34,089 nucleotides of DNA from the NCBI GenBank assembly GCA_947169115.1, contig CAMVOK010000026.1:1-34089 (forward strand), read 5' to 3'. The notes under the pieces are model-generated. The model was not told the DNA's origin. It made no database searches and saw only the letters and a list, made by a program, of their open reading frames with translations. The translations under genes and the position numbers were made by a program. Positions within the stretch are counted from its first letter, which is position 1. Each line of letters opens with the position of its first letter. This DNA comes from an uncultured Prevotellaceae bacterium. GTDB taxonomy: Bacteria; Bacteroidota; Bacteroidia; Bacteroidales; Bacteroidaceae. Positions 22,881 through 31,305 of this stretch are shown here, piece by piece.

Positions 22881-23875
22881 TCGTGATAAAGAATACAGGA
22901 AGCTGGTACGTCGTCCGCACCTCGGATGACGACCAGTTTTCGAAACATCAAGAGCCGACAAGTTCTGTTGATGGGCCGAGTAGCGAAGAAAGAAGACAAA
23001 GCCAACTTTTTTCGTGTAAGGTGAAAGGCAACTTCCGCTTACGCGGCATTCGCTCCACCAACCCTGTGGCTGTGGGCGACCATGTGGAATTTATCGCATC
23101 CGAAGACGGCACAGGGCTTATTTCGGAAGTGAAAGACCGTCGAAACTACATCATCCGTAAGGCTTCCAACCTCTCCAAGCAAAGCCACATACTGGCCGCA
23201 AACGTCGATCAAGTGCTACTCTTGGTCACCATTTCCCATCCCGAAACCAGCACCACCTTCATCGATCGCTTCTTGGCCTCCGCCGAGGCTTACCGCATTC
23301 CCGTCATCCTGCTCTTCAACAAGACAGACCTGTATGATGCGACTGAGTCGCATCAGGCAAAACAACTTATGACCCTCTACCATAGCCTCGGCTACGAATG
23401 TCTGGCTTGTTCTGTACTGAAAGACGAGGGACTCAACAGTCTGCAATCTATATTAAAAGACAAAACTACCCTGCTTTCGGGCAATAGTGGTGTGGGCAAG
23501 TCCACCCTCCTCAATTATCTTATCCCAGGGCTCAACGTGCGCACCGAAGAGATTAGCGAGGCGCATGATACAGGTCAGCACACCACCACGTTCAGCGAAA
23601 TGTACGATTTGCCCACAGGGGGTAGCCTCATAGATACCCCAGGGATAAAGGGTTTTGGTACCTTCGATTTCGAACGTGAAGAAGTGAGCCACTATTTCCG
23701 CGAAATCTTCCAAATCGGACAAGAATGTCGTTTCGACAATTGCACCCATACCCATGAACCTCATTGTGCCGTGCGTACCGCGCTGGAGGAAGGGCGCATC
23801 GCCCCCTCACGCTACACCTCCTACCTCAGCATGCTAGAGGACAAGGAGGAAGATCGCTACCGCAAAGCTTACTAA
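22817..23875 (+). CDS. rsgA: Ribosome small-subunit-dependent GTPase RsgA
   Basis: 352 aa. A circularly permuted GTPase acting in late 30S maturation. An N-terminal OB-fold (CKVKGNFRLRGIRSTNPVAVGDHVEF) precedes the GTPase domain in the permuted order G4 (FNKTD, about 168-171), G1 (GNSGVGKST, about 222-230) and G3 (DTPG, about 273-276). The zinc-knuckle ligands are C304, C309 and C317 with intervening His. Two oddities exist. Residues 11-22 are encoded by a REP-like repeat, so the GTG at 22883 (VIKNTGSWYVV) is a plausible alternative start. About 27 extra residues (38-66) split the first OB strand from CKVKGNF, where family members have a short link. Confidence 0.93.
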   Translation: MEKSQSTNLYTPSPHGGNREGVVIKNTGSWYVVRTSDDDQFSKHQEPTSSVDGPSSEERRQSQLFSCKVKGNFRLRGIRSTNPVAVGDHVEFIASEDGTGLISEVKDRRNYIIRKASNLSKQSHILAANVDQVLLLVTISHPETSTTFIDRFLASAEAYRIPVILLFNKTDLYDATESHQAKQLMTLYHSLGYECLACSVLKDEGLNSLQSILKDKTTLLSGNSGVGKSTLLNYLIPGLNVRTEEISEAHDTGQHTTTFSEMYDLPTGGSLIDTPGIKGFGTFDFEREEVSHYFREIFQIGQECRFDNCTHTHEPHCAVRTALEEGRIAPSRYTSYLSMLEDKEEDRYRKAY

Positions 23876-23896
23876 AGGAAGGGTTAGTTTTGTTGT

Positions 23897-24234
23897 TTAT
23901 ATGAGACGACTTAGCAAGTCGTCGACATGGGTTTCGGACATCTTCATTATAGCAAACCACTTCTTCCCGAGGTCTTTCAATTATAGTATTCTATCGTTCT
24001 TGTAACCTGACGGTCTCCCTCTTTTTGAACTATCGCAAATTTTGCGACAGTTGCCAAATTTTCCAGTTCTTCGTGCAGGGCATTGTTGATATGTTTGCCT
24101 ATTGTCTTTACATCGCGGCCAAAAAGAACAGCCATCTGGCTCCTATTCAACCAGACTGTCTCCCTTTCCATCCGTACCTCTAAATGAATGGTATCGTTTG
24201 GCTGGTAGAGAACTATTTCGCTCTTTGTGTTCAT
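23897..24234 (-). pseudogene. RhuM-type protein remnant with internal deletion
   Basis: The 85-codon frame 23977-24234 is the N-terminus of a RhuM-family protein (SEIVLYQPNDTIHLEVRMER, ETVWLNRSQMAVLFGRDVKT, IGKHINNAL) and stops right after IEYYN, where the family continues LD.IISVGYRV. In another frame, 23897-23980 encodes LKDLGKKWFAIMKMSETHVD and so on to a stop, which looks like the C-terminal tail of Bacteroidales proteins of this type. So most of the middle is missing and the two ends are joined out of frame. The full-length family is usually about 300 residues or more. A short real protein is possible but unlikely. RhuM genes are typical of islands; here it lies between rsgA and cdsA. 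Confidence 0.75.
23905..23923. other. Perfect 8-bp hairpin downstream of rsgA
   Basis: GACGACTT (23905-23912), AGC, AAGTCGTC (23916-23923). No T-run follows on the plus strand, so it is a weak terminator candidate at best; it lies within the tail of the RhuM remnant. Confidence 0.5.
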
Positions 24235-24334
24235 CGGATGTATCTTGCAAGAAGACCAGTTATCAATTATTCACGGCAAATTTACATTTGACATTTACCT
24301 TTCTTCCCTTAAACTTTTAAGCCCCTTAAACCTT

Positions 24335-25198
24335 TTAAACTCTCACAAAGATAGTAAGCGTGTAGAGATAGACTACCACAGCAGGAATGGCAAGGAGGGA
24401 GGAATCAAAGCGGTCGAGCATACCACCATGACCTGGGAGTATGTTACCACTGTCCTTGATGCCAAGCTGACGCTTCATGAGACTTTCTACAAGGTCGCCC
24501 CACGTGCCGAAGATTACCACCACAAGGGCGAAACCTAACCACTGAATCAAGGTAAGACTATTGTCGAAATGCCATATCACACAAGCGGCAAGTAGGCTGG
24601 TAAAGGCTCCACCTATGCTACCCTCCCACGACTTCTTAGGTGAAATGCGCTCGAAGAGGCGATGCTTGCCAAAGAGACTACCGAAACAATAGGCTCCCGT
24701 GTCACTCGTCCAAAGGAAGATGAAGACGGAGAGAGGGAATATCCAACGATAACCCACCTGCATGGGATGGGCAGGGTCGGTCATAAAGCCCAGTACGGGA
24801 ATGAGCGAGAAAGGCAGTGCCACATACATCTGGCTTAACATCGTATAAGCCCAGTTATTGATGGGACTCTCGCGCTGGAGATACAACTCACACACCAACA
24901 TATAGACAATGCTGATGAGATAGGGGATGAAGACGGCTGGTGTAGGGGTTATGCCACTCAGATAGCCAAAGAAGGCCAGAAAGAGATAAGCTCCGCCTAC
25001 AGAACATATCATGGGATTCAAGTCCACATCGTCACGCTCATTCATAATCTGGCAGAATTCACGCACACTCAGAGCCGTTATCAAAGTGAACAGTACGCCC
25101 ATCGACAAGTAACTATATGTGAGACCACCTATCATTACAATGAGAAATACAATACCCGTAAGGGTACGAACAATAAGGTTACTTTGTTTGGGTGTCAT
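24335..25198 (-). CDS. cdsA: Phosphatidate cytidylyltransferase CdsA
   Basis: A 287-aa polytopic membrane enzyme making CDP-diacylglycerol from phosphatidate and CTP, the branch point of phospholipid synthesis. The signature near the C-terminus is present: GTWGDLVESLMKRQLGIKDSGNILPGHGGMLDRFDS, with S..K...GIKD and PGHGG.LDR.D. SPKKSWEGSIGG and TSDTGAYCFGSLFGKH precede it. The ATG at 25198 ([15 protein letters not shown]) is preferred; an upstream Met in frame would add 17 residues inside ftsH. It overlaps the ftsH stop by 20 bp. The stop codon lies in a TTAAAC microrepeat (24309-24340). 24235-24334 holds only such repeats. Confidence 0.96.
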   Translation of the reverse strand: MTPKQSNLIVRTLTGIVFLIVMIGGLTYSYLSMGVLFTLITALSVREFCQIMNERDDVDLNPMICSVGGAYLFLAFFGYLSGITPTPAVFIPYLISIVYMLVCELYLQRESPINNWAYTMLSQMYVALPFSLIPVLGFMTDPAHPMQVGYRWIFPLSVFIFLWTSDTGAYCFGSLFGKHRLFERISPKKSWEGSIGGAFTSLLAACVIWHFDNSLTLIQWLGFALVVVIFGTWGDLVESLMKRQLGIKDSGNILPGHGGMLDRFDSSLLAIPAVVVYLYTLTIFVRV

Positions 25199-27167
25199 GG
25201 TCTTCTTTATCGTTAAGGTTATCGTTGTTCTCTTCATCCATTTCATCAATTATCTCGTCGGCACGACTTGCCCAGGGACGGGGACCAAAGATTTCCTTCA
25301 CATCCTCGGCAAAGATTACTTCGCGGTCAACAAGCAACTGAGCCAGACGGGCATGGCCGTCCTGCTTCTCCATAAGTAGGGCCTTGGCACGGGCATACTG
25401 CTCGTTGACCATCTTCTGCACTTCTTGGTCGATAAGGCGAGCCGTTTCCTCACTATAGGGTTTTGCAAACTGATACTCGTCGTTGTTATAATAGCAGAGA
25501 TTGGGCAGACGGTCGCTCATACCCATGTAGGCAATCATGCCGTAGGCTTGCTTGGTGACGCGCTCCAGGTCGTTCATGGCTCCACTGGAAACATGCCCCG
25601 TGAAGAGTTCCTCGGCAGCACGACCTCCAAGGAGAGCACACATCTCATCGAGCATCTGCTCCTTGGTGGTTATCTGGCGCTCCTCGGGCAGATACCATGC
25701 GGCTCCGAGAGCACGACCACGCGGTACGATGGTCACCTTCACCAAGGGGTTGGCATACTGGAGGTTCCACGATATTGTAGCGTGTCCGGCCTCGTGGAGG
25801 GCAATGGTACGCTTCTCCTCCACAGTGAGCACCTTGGTCTTCTTCTCCAATCCACCTATGATGCGGTCAACAGCCGAGAGGAAATCTTCCTTCGTCACCG
25901 TCTTCTTGTCGTGACGGGCAGCAATGAGGGCAGCCTCGTTACATACGTTGGCGATGTCGGCACCCGAGAAACCAGGAGTCTGGCGAGCCAGGAAGTCGAT
26001 ATCCAACGTCTCGTCTATCTTCAGGGGCTTCAGATGCACCTTGAAGATGGCTTTGCGCTCGTTGACATCGGGCAGGTCAACATGTATCTGGCGGTCGAAT
26101 CGTCCGGCACGAAGCAGAGCCTTGTCCAGGATGTCGGCACGGTTGGTGGCTGCCAGAATAATGACACCACTGTTCGTCCCGAAACCGTCCATCTCCGTAA
26201 GCAACTGGTTGAGGGTGCTTTCGCGCTCATCGTTGCCACCCATCATGGTGTTACGGGCACGGGCACGACCCACAGCGTCGATTTCATCAATGAAAATGAT
26301 ACAGGGACTGGCCGCCTTGGCCTGACGGAAAAGGTCGCGCACACGACTGGCTCCCACACCAACGAACATCTCCACAAAGTCGCTTCCCGACATGGTAAAG
26401 AAGGGAACATCAGCCTCACCGGCCACAGCCTTGGCCAAAAGGGTCTTACCCGTTCCGGGAGGACCTACCAAGAGAGCTCCCTTGGGTATCTTGCCACCCA
26501 GGTCGGTAAACTTTTTGGGGTTCTTCAGGAACTCCACAATCTCGCGCACTTCCTGCTTGGCTTCAGCCTGTCCGGCCACGTCGGCAAAAGTAATCTTCGA
26601 TTTTTCGTCCACCTCAACCTTCTGGGCACGACTGCGCCCCACGTTGAAGACATTCATGCCTCCACCCATGTTGGAACCTCCACCCATGCGGTTCATGATA
26701 AATATCCAGAAGACGATGAGGAACAGGAAAGGACCAAAGTTGATGAGAATGCGCCACAACGTGCCATCCTCCTCCTTATATATCAGTTCTCCCTCAAAGT
26801 TACCCTCTTCTTGCTGGGTATCAATGAATTCCTCCAGTTTCTCAATAGAACCATAGCGAACCACAACGTAGGGTTCCACCCCCTTCTGGTCGCCTATGCC
26901 CGTACGGAACACATCGCGTATGTGCTCTGCCTTGACGTACATATTCAGATTCTTCTGATTGTCGCTGTTCACCACAATGCGCGAAGCATATCCCTTCGAC
27001 ACGTAAGTCTTAAACTCTGAGTAAGTAGCCTGCTTCGATACACCTCCACCTGTCGTGCCCTCACTGTTCAGGAACAACCATCCCAGGGTCACGGCAATAA
27101 TGAGGTAGAACCAACTCAGGTTGAAGCGTGGCATCTTCTTCTTTTTTCTATTATTATTGTCTGCCAT
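25179..27167 (-). CDS. ftsH: ATP-dependent zinc metalloprotease FtsH
   Basis: 662 aa. Membrane-anchored AAA+ protease degrading membrane and short-lived cytoplasmic proteins. TM1 is near residues 22-37 ([14 protein letters not shown]), a periplasmic domain follows, then TM2 ([18 protein letters not shown]), a GGG linker, Walker A GPPGTGKT, Walker [10 protein letters not shown], the second region of homology [20 protein letters not shown], and the zinc site HEAGH at about residue 458. The ATG at 27167 gives [11 protein letters not shown]; a GTG 21 bp upstream is less likely. It is preceded by rsfS across a repeat pair and coupled to cdsA. Confidence 0.97.
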   Translation of the reverse strand: MADNNNRKKKKMPRFNLSWFYLIIAVTLGWLFLNSEGTTGGGVSKQATYSEFKTYVSKGYASRIVVNSDNQKNLNMYVKAEHIRDVFRTGIGDQKGVEPYVVVRYGSIEKLEEFIDTQQEEGNFEGELIYKEEDGTLWRILINFGPFLFLIVFWIFIMNRMGGGSNMGGGMNVFNVGRSRAQKVEVDEKSKITFADVAGQAEAKQEVREIVEFLKNPKKFTDLGGKIPKGALLVGPPGTGKTLLAKAVAGEADVPFFTMSGSDFVEMFVGVGASRVRDLFRQAKAASPCIIFIDEIDAVGRARARNTMMGGNDERESTLNQLLTEMDGFGTNSGVIILAATNRADILDKALLRAGRFDRQIHVDLPDVNERKAIFKVHLKPLKIDETLDIDFLARQTPGFSGADIANVCNEAALIAARHDKKTVTKEDFLSAVDRIIGGLEKKTKVLTVEEKRTIALHEAGHATISWNLQYANPLVKVTIVPRGRALGAAWYLPEERQITTKEQMLDEMCALLGGRAAEELFTGHVSSGAMNDLERVTKQAYGMIAYMGMSDRLPNLCYYNNDEYQFAKPYSEETARLIDQEVQKMVNEQYARAKALLMEKQDGHARLAQLLVDREVIFAEDVKEIFGPRPWASRADEIIDEMDEENNDNLNDKEDHDTQTK

Positions 27168-27180
27168 TTCTAATCTTCTA

Positions 27181-27312
27181 AGGCTCACCCCGTCCCTCCC
27201 TGGGGAGGGGGAAAACCCTTAATAAAGTTAAAAATTAAAAATTAAAAATTAAATTGTCACTATTAGTAGTAAACACTCCCCTCGCCCTTCGGAGAGGGGC
27301 TGGGGGTGAGGC
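27181..27312. repeat. Inverted pair of REP-like palindromes between rsfS and ftsH
   Basis: GGCTCACCCCGTCCCTCCCT and its GGGGAGGGGG arm (27182-27212) and CCCCTCGCCCTTCGGAGAGG followed by GGCTGGGGGTGAGGC (27278-27312) are inverse copies flanking about 65 bp of AT-rich AAATTAAA microrepeat. The second copy touches the rsfS stop codon region. Confidence 0.8.
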
Positions 27313-27314
27313 TT

Positions 27315-27677
27315 CTAATCCTCATCTGCAATCTCCGTCAGTTGGGCGTCGGCCCACAGGTGTTCCAAATCGTAGAAGTCACGCGTATCGGGCAGGAAGA
27401 TATGGACAATAACGTCCGTATAGTCCATGGCCACCCATACCGACTGGCGCAGACCATCTATGGCCGTAGGCTTGACACCCGCCTCCTTACGTACCGTTTC
27501 AGCCACACTGTCGGTCAGAGCCTGTATCTGCGACGGTGAGCCTGCCGTGCAGAGCACAAAAGCCCTGCAAATGGTATCCTCAATGGGGCTGAGATCCACT
27601 ATCGTGATGTCCCTGCCTTTCTTCTCCTGCATTCCTTTTACTATCTTGTCTATCAGCAAAGATTCTTTGTTATTCAT
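27315..27677 (-). CDS. rsfS: Ribosomal silencing factor RsfS
   Basis: 120 aa. Binds ribosomal protein L14 on the 50S subunit and blocks subunit joining during starvation. The family features are IVKGMQEKKGRDITIVDLSPIEDTICRAFVLCTAGSPSQIQALTDSV near the N-terminal half and the GLRQSVWVAMDYTDVIVHIFLPDTRDFYDLEHLWADA core. The ATG at 27677 is used; a TTG one codon earlier is not needed. It is the first gene of the rsfS-ftsH-cdsA run, and has a perfect promoter 34 bp upstream. Confidence 0.95.
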   Translation of the reverse strand: MNNKESLLIDKIVKGMQEKKGRDITIVDLSPIEDTICRAFVLCTAGSPSQIQALTDSVAETVRKEAGVKPTAIDGLRQSVWVAMDYTDVIVHIFLPDTRDFYDLEHLWADAQLTEIADED

Positions 27678-27710
27678 CAATGTTTTATGTGTGAAATATT
27701 ATTTTTGCCA

Positions 27711-27742
27711 CAAAGGTACGAATAAGCGAGCGAAAACGCAAA
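27711..27742 (-). promoter_or_regulatory. Promoter of the rsfS-ftsH-cdsA operon
   Basis: On the minus strand TTTG (27742-27739), exactly 20 bp (CGTTTTCGCTCGCTTATTCG), then TACCTTTG (27718-27711). The TTTGCGTTTTCGCTCG segment equals that of the miaB promoter. A second TACCTTTG is at 27793-27786 without a clean -33. Confidence 0.88.
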
Positions 27743-27804
27743 TAAATTTGTAGTTTCCCGAGCGAGAGTACCTAAGACCATTAGTCAAAGGTACGTAATC
27801 GGAC

Positions 27805-27918
27805 GGCAACCAATAATCTTTGCTTGCGCAACCATCATACTTTGATTGCTGCAAGCAACATGTTTTGATTGGGCAATCATCATGACTTGATTGCTGCAAC
27901 CATCATGTTTTGGTTACC
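27805..27918 (-). repeat. 22-23-bp tandem array, four units plus partials (array 2)
   Basis: On the minus strand units begin at 27901, 27878, 27856 and 27833 with lengths 23, 22, 23 and 22; partial units flank them. The conserved part is again GGTTGCAGCAATCAA-like. The unit at 27901-27879 is base-for-base identical to the array-1 unit at 8279-8301, including its 8-bp variable part GTCATGAT. The array runs into GCCGTCCGATTACG (the dispersed element's tail) and then the rsfS promoter region. The 27681-28052 interval has no gene. Confidence 0.93.
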
Positions 27919-28012
27919 CTGTTTGGATAAAGTATGGAGGTCATGAAAATGGACAAACGAAGCAAAAGAATAGGAAAATATGCACAAGAGACGAATTTTT
28001 TTACTTTTAATT

Positions 28013-28042
28013 TTTGACTTTTAATTTATTTTCGTACCTTTG
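28013..28042 (+). promoter_or_regulatory. Promoter of tRNA-Gln
   Basis: TTTG (28013-28016), 18 bp, TACCTTTG (28035-28042). The stretch TTCGTACCTTTGCACTCGCA is identical to that before the tRNA at 33224. Confidence 0.75.
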
Positions 28043-28052
28043 CACTCGCAAT

Positions 28053-28123
28053 TGGGCTATGGTGTAATGGTAACACTGCAGATTCTGGTCCTGCCTTTCC
28101 TGGTTCGAGTCCGGGTAGCCCAA
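28053..28123 (+). tRNA. tRNA-Gln (anticodon CTG)
   Basis: A 71-nt cloverleaf. The acceptor stem TGGGCTA pairs perfectly with TAGCCCA. The D arm is GTG..CAC, the anticodon stem GCAGA/CCTGC has an A-C mismatch at its lower pair, the loop is TTCTGGT with CTG at 28085-28087, and the T arm is CCTGG TTCGAGT CCGGG. The starting U-A pair and the CTG anticodon indicate Gln. CCA is not encoded. A strong terminator follows. Confidence 0.93.
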
Positions 28124-28129
28124 CCTAGA

Positions 28130-28169
28130 GAAAGAAAAAGCCTCGCAGATTTGCGAGGCTTTTTCTTTC
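28130..28169. terminator. Bidirectional terminator between tRNA-Gln and the DUF349 gene
   Basis: An 18-bp perfect stem, GAAAGAAAAAGCCTCGCA (28130-28147) against 28152-28169, with a 4-nt loop. The A-rich and T-rich flanks of the stem let it act for the plus-strand tRNA and the minus-strand DUF349 gene, whose stop is 11 bp away. Confidence 0.92.
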
Positions 28170-28179
28170 TCCAATATTC

Positions 28180-30051
28180 TTATGCTTCTTTTTTCATTTC
28201 TGTTTCCACAGCCTTTATCTTTTCGCGAAGCAAGTCTAACTCCTGTTTCAGTTTGTCGGCCTTCTTCTGAATTTCCTGTACCAGGGAGTTACCCTTCTTG
28301 CTGCTGGCAGAGAGGAAACCGATGTTGTTCTCATAGGTCTGGAGTTCCGACTTCATGATGTCGTAGGCACGAGCCAGACGGTCGCGCTCGCGTGCCAAGG
28401 AGTTGGTACCTGACTCGGCCGAAACCTTCAGGGTAGCCTTGAAGCTGTTGAGACGACGTTCTGCATGATTGAGGTTTAACTTCTTGTAGAGTTCATCCAC
28501 AATCTCGCGATACTGCTTGTATATCTTGTCCTTATCGCGGATGGGCACAAAGCCTATGGCGTTCCATTCGGCCTGCAACTCACGAACCTTCTGAGCTGCT
28601 GCATCCGTGGCATCACTGGCAAGAGCCTTCAGCTGCTCTATGATGTCTTGCTTCTTTTGCAGGTTGGCCTGTTGCTCTCCGCGTGCCTCGGCCGTAGCGG
28701 CGTTCTTGGCCTCGAAGAAGTGGTCGCAAGCACTCACAAAGCGCTTCCACAGATCTTCGCTTACCTTACGGGGCACAGAACCGATGGACTTCCACTGGCG
28801 TTGCAACTCGATGAGGGCATCGGAGGTTTGCTTCCATTCCGTGCTGTCCTTCAGAGCCTCAGCCTGTTCCACCAATGCCTTTTTCTTTTGCAGGTTCTGA
28901 TTCAGTTCCTCCTTCATGGTACGGAAGTACTCCGTCTTCTGGGTGAAGAACTTGTCACAGGCTGCGCGGAAGCGCTCGAATATCTGGGTGTTTGTCTTCG
29001 GCGAAGCATAACCAATGGTCTTCCAGACGCCCTGCAGGTCGATAATCTCCTTGGTCTTGGCATCCCAGTCGGCAAATGTGCGGAGACCCTCAGTGGAGAT
29101 GGCTTCCACCTTTTCGCAAAGTTCGGTTTTCTTGGCCAAGTTCTCTTCTTCCTGAGCCTTACGAGCCTCGAAGAATTCCTGATGACGCTTACGGATAATG
29201 GTGCTGGCCTCGCGGAAGCGGTTCCAGATTTCCTCACGCAGTTCCTTGGCCACAGGACCTATCTCTTTCCACTCCTGATGGAGACTCTGCAGTTGGTTGA
29301 TGGCCTTCACCACATCGGTCTCCTCGGCCAGACGCTCGGCCTGTTCGCACAGGAGGGTCTTGGCTTCGAGGTTCTTGCGGAAGTCGTATTCGCGGAACTC
29401 GATGTTCAGTTTCAGCATGTCGTAGAACTGCTCTACATACAACTGGTAGTTCTTCCATATCTCCGATACGTGCTCGGCAGGTACGGGACCGATCTCGCGC
29501 CACTCCTCCTGCAGATGCTTGAAGGCATCATATGACTTACCTGCCTCTTCGGGCGTGGTAGCCAACAGTTTTATCTTCTCGATGACGGCCTGCTTGCGTT
29601 CCAGGTTTTCGGCACGCTGGCGTTCCAGCTCGGCCTGCAACTCGGCACGACGCTGGCGAATCTGCTGCATCACCTGCTTAAACTGCTCCTCGGTGGGGTC
29701 GATTTCGGGAACATAGGCTTCAGCCTCTCCCCCAGCCTCCACGAAGGCTTCCTGAGCTGCCTGCAGGTTGGCCCTATGATATTTATAGTAAAGTTGTTTC
29801 AACAAGTCCAGCTCCTGCTTGTTGCCCCCATCGCCCTGTTCGGCTATTTCCTGGGCACGGGCCAATACCTCCTCCTTTGTCTTCATCAAAGGTATCTGAG
29901 GCTCCAAAGCTTCTTCTACTGGATTTTCGGTTACCTCCAGTGCCTCTGTGGCTTCTGGAGTTTCTGTGTTCTCGGGATTCGCAACAGCCTCGGCAGGGAC
30001 AACCTCTACCTCGGCCTCATTCACTTGGGTCTTTTCAATAGAGTCCATCAT
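28180..30051 (-). CDS. DUF349 repeat protein
   Basis: 623 aa, highly charged and almost entirely helical. After an acidic low-complexity N-terminus rich in Glu, Ala, Val and Thr (about 1-60), five DUF349 repeats of about 75 residues follow, each with a W..IG.V....(D/E).(I/L)W..(Y/F) core: HLQEEWREIGPVP, QEWKEIGPVAKE, GVWKTIGYAS, RQWKSIGSVPRK and AEWNAIGFVPIR. The C-terminus (about 555-623) is a coiled coil (SLVQEIQKKADKLKQELDLL). No signal peptide or catalytic motif is seen. Function of DUF349 proteins is unclear. Two Met codons start it; the first (30051) is used. It ends at the tRNA-Gln terminator. Confidence 0.9.
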   Translation of the reverse strand: MMDSIEKTQVNEAEVEVVPAEAVANPENTETPEATEALEVTENPVEEALEPQIPLMKTKEEVLARAQEIAEQGDGGNKQELDLLKQLYYKYHRANLQAAQEAFVEAGGEAEAYVPEIDPTEEQFKQVMQQIRQRRAELQAELERQRAENLERKQAVIEKIKLLATTPEEAGKSYDAFKHLQEEWREIGPVPAEHVSEIWKNYQLYVEQFYDMLKLNIEFREYDFRKNLEAKTLLCEQAERLAEETDVVKAINQLQSLHQEWKEIGPVAKELREEIWNRFREASTIIRKRHQEFFEARKAQEEENLAKKTELCEKVEAISTEGLRTFADWDAKTKEIIDLQGVWKTIGYASPKTNTQIFERFRAACDKFFTQKTEYFRTMKEELNQNLQKKKALVEQAEALKDSTEWKQTSDALIELQRQWKSIGSVPRKVSEDLWKRFVSACDHFFEAKNAATAEARGEQQANLQKKQDIIEQLKALASDATDAAAQKVRELQAEWNAIGFVPIRDKDKIYKQYREIVDELYKKLNLNHAERRLNSFKATLKVSAESGTNSLARERDRLARAYDIMKSELQTYENNIGFLSASSKKGNSLVQEIQKKADKLKQELDLLREKIKAVETEMKKEA

Positions 30052-30279
30052 TCTTCGTTTTTAGATAATGATTTCGGAGTACATACATTTATTTATACAA
30101 AGTGGGTACAAATTAAGATAAAAATCACTGGATAACCTAATATTTTTCCATAAATTTAACCGATTTGACCGAAAATCCCTCTTATCGGTCCATACCCATG
30201 CGGCGTAACATCTCATCAACGGGGTAAAGATGGGGTACGGCCGTCATTCCGAATCGGACACAGCAAGACAATCAGAAGG

Positions 30280-31206
30280 TCAGAACCAGGACTTGCGCTT
30301 GAAGTACCAGAAGAAAAGGACGGTGGTGACCAGGCAGAGCACAAGGGCAATGGGGAAACCGAGCACCCACGTCTCCATGCCGTTGATAAGGTTCATGCCG
30401 AACAAACTGGCGATGAGCGTGGGGAACATCAGGATAATGGAGATGCTGGTAAGCATCTTCATGACCTTCGACATGTTGTTGTTGATGATATTGGCATAGG
30501 TCTCCATGGTCGATTCCAAAATGTTGGAGTATATGCTCGTGGTCTCACGGGCCTGACTCATCTCGATGTTGACGTCCTCAATCATGTCGGCATCCAACTC
30601 ATCGACAGGGAGCTTGAACTTCAACTTCGAAAGCAAATTCTCATTGCCACGGATGGAGGTAATGAAGTAGGTCAGACTATCCTGCAAACGACTGAGGGCA
30701 ATGAGGTCAACATTATCTACATTGCGGTCAAGATTCTGCTTGGCCTGCTCAATGCGGGTGCTTATCTGCTTCAGACGTTTCAGATACCATACGGCACTCG
30801 ACAGGAACAGGCGGAAAACCATATCGACCGAGTCGGTGAAACCCAGACCACGACGCTGCTGATAGGTAACGAAGTCTATCATCATGTTTGTCTCGAAGTT
30901 ACATAGCGTAATGCACACATCACCTTTCAGGATGATACCCAAGGGGATGGTCGTGTACGGTGTACGCGATTTTACTTCCTTGACGTATGGAATACGAAGG
31001 ATGATAAGTATCCACCCTTCATCAATGTCGTAACGGGCACGCTCATCGGTATCGGCAATGTCGCTGATATAATAGTCGGGTACGTGCAAGGTGTTTTGCA
31101 GGAAATCAACATCCTCAGCTGAAGGACATGTCACCTGAACCCAGCAGTTGGGTTCCCATTGGTCGATGGTCCGAAGACCACGGTTTGTGTTCCAGAATGT
31201 AAGCAT
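30280..31206 (-). CDS. corA: CorA family Mg2+/Co2+ transporter
   Basis: A 308-aa inner-membrane channel. It has a large soluble N-terminal domain (residues 1-240), with a long coiled stalk helix (VWYLKRLKQISTRIEQAKQNL...IALSRLQDSLTYFITSIRGNENLLSKL), followed by TM1 (MLTSISIILMFPTLIASLFGMN) carrying the GMN signature at residue 270, a short loop (LINGMETWVLG) and TM2 (FPIALVLCLVTTVLFFWYF), then the basic tail KRKSWF. Length and topology are normal for CorA. Upstream (31207-31554, no gene) lies a perfect 76-bp tandem duplication. The gap to the DUF349 gene (30052-30279) holds no assigned gene. Confidence 0.95.
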   Translation of the reverse strand: MLTFWNTNRGLRTIDQWEPNCWVQVTCPSAEDVDFLQNTLHVPDYYISDIADTDERARYDIDEGWILIILRIPYVKEVKSRTPYTTIPLGIILKGDVCITLCNFETNMMIDFVTYQQRRGLGFTDSVDMVFRLFLSSAVWYLKRLKQISTRIEQAKQNLDRNVDNVDLIALSRLQDSLTYFITSIRGNENLLSKLKFKLPVDELDADMIEDVNIEMSQARETTSIYSNILESTMETYANIINNNMSKVMKMLTSISIILMFPTLIASLFGMNLINGMETWVLGFPIALVLCLVTTVLFFWYFKRKSWF

Positions 31207-31305
31207 TGTAAGCTGACAATTTTACAATTACACAATTACAATAATTCTCTTCTCGGCAATTGTCCAATCGTAAAATTCTCGTACAACGAGTGTTGCCCCT
31301 ATGGG

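Noticed and set aside
23977..24234. Intact small DNA-binding protein
   Set aside because: It stops mid-domain exactly where RhuM homologues continue, and a matching family tail follows out of frame, so a remnant is more likely.
25425..27020. 531-aa plus-strand frame
   Set aside because: It lies wholly antisense to ftsH, whose motifs are complete; it has no recognisable domain.
28648..29535. 295-aa plus-strand frame
   Set aside because: It is antisense to the DUF349 gene, a side effect of its Leu/Gln/Glu-rich codons.
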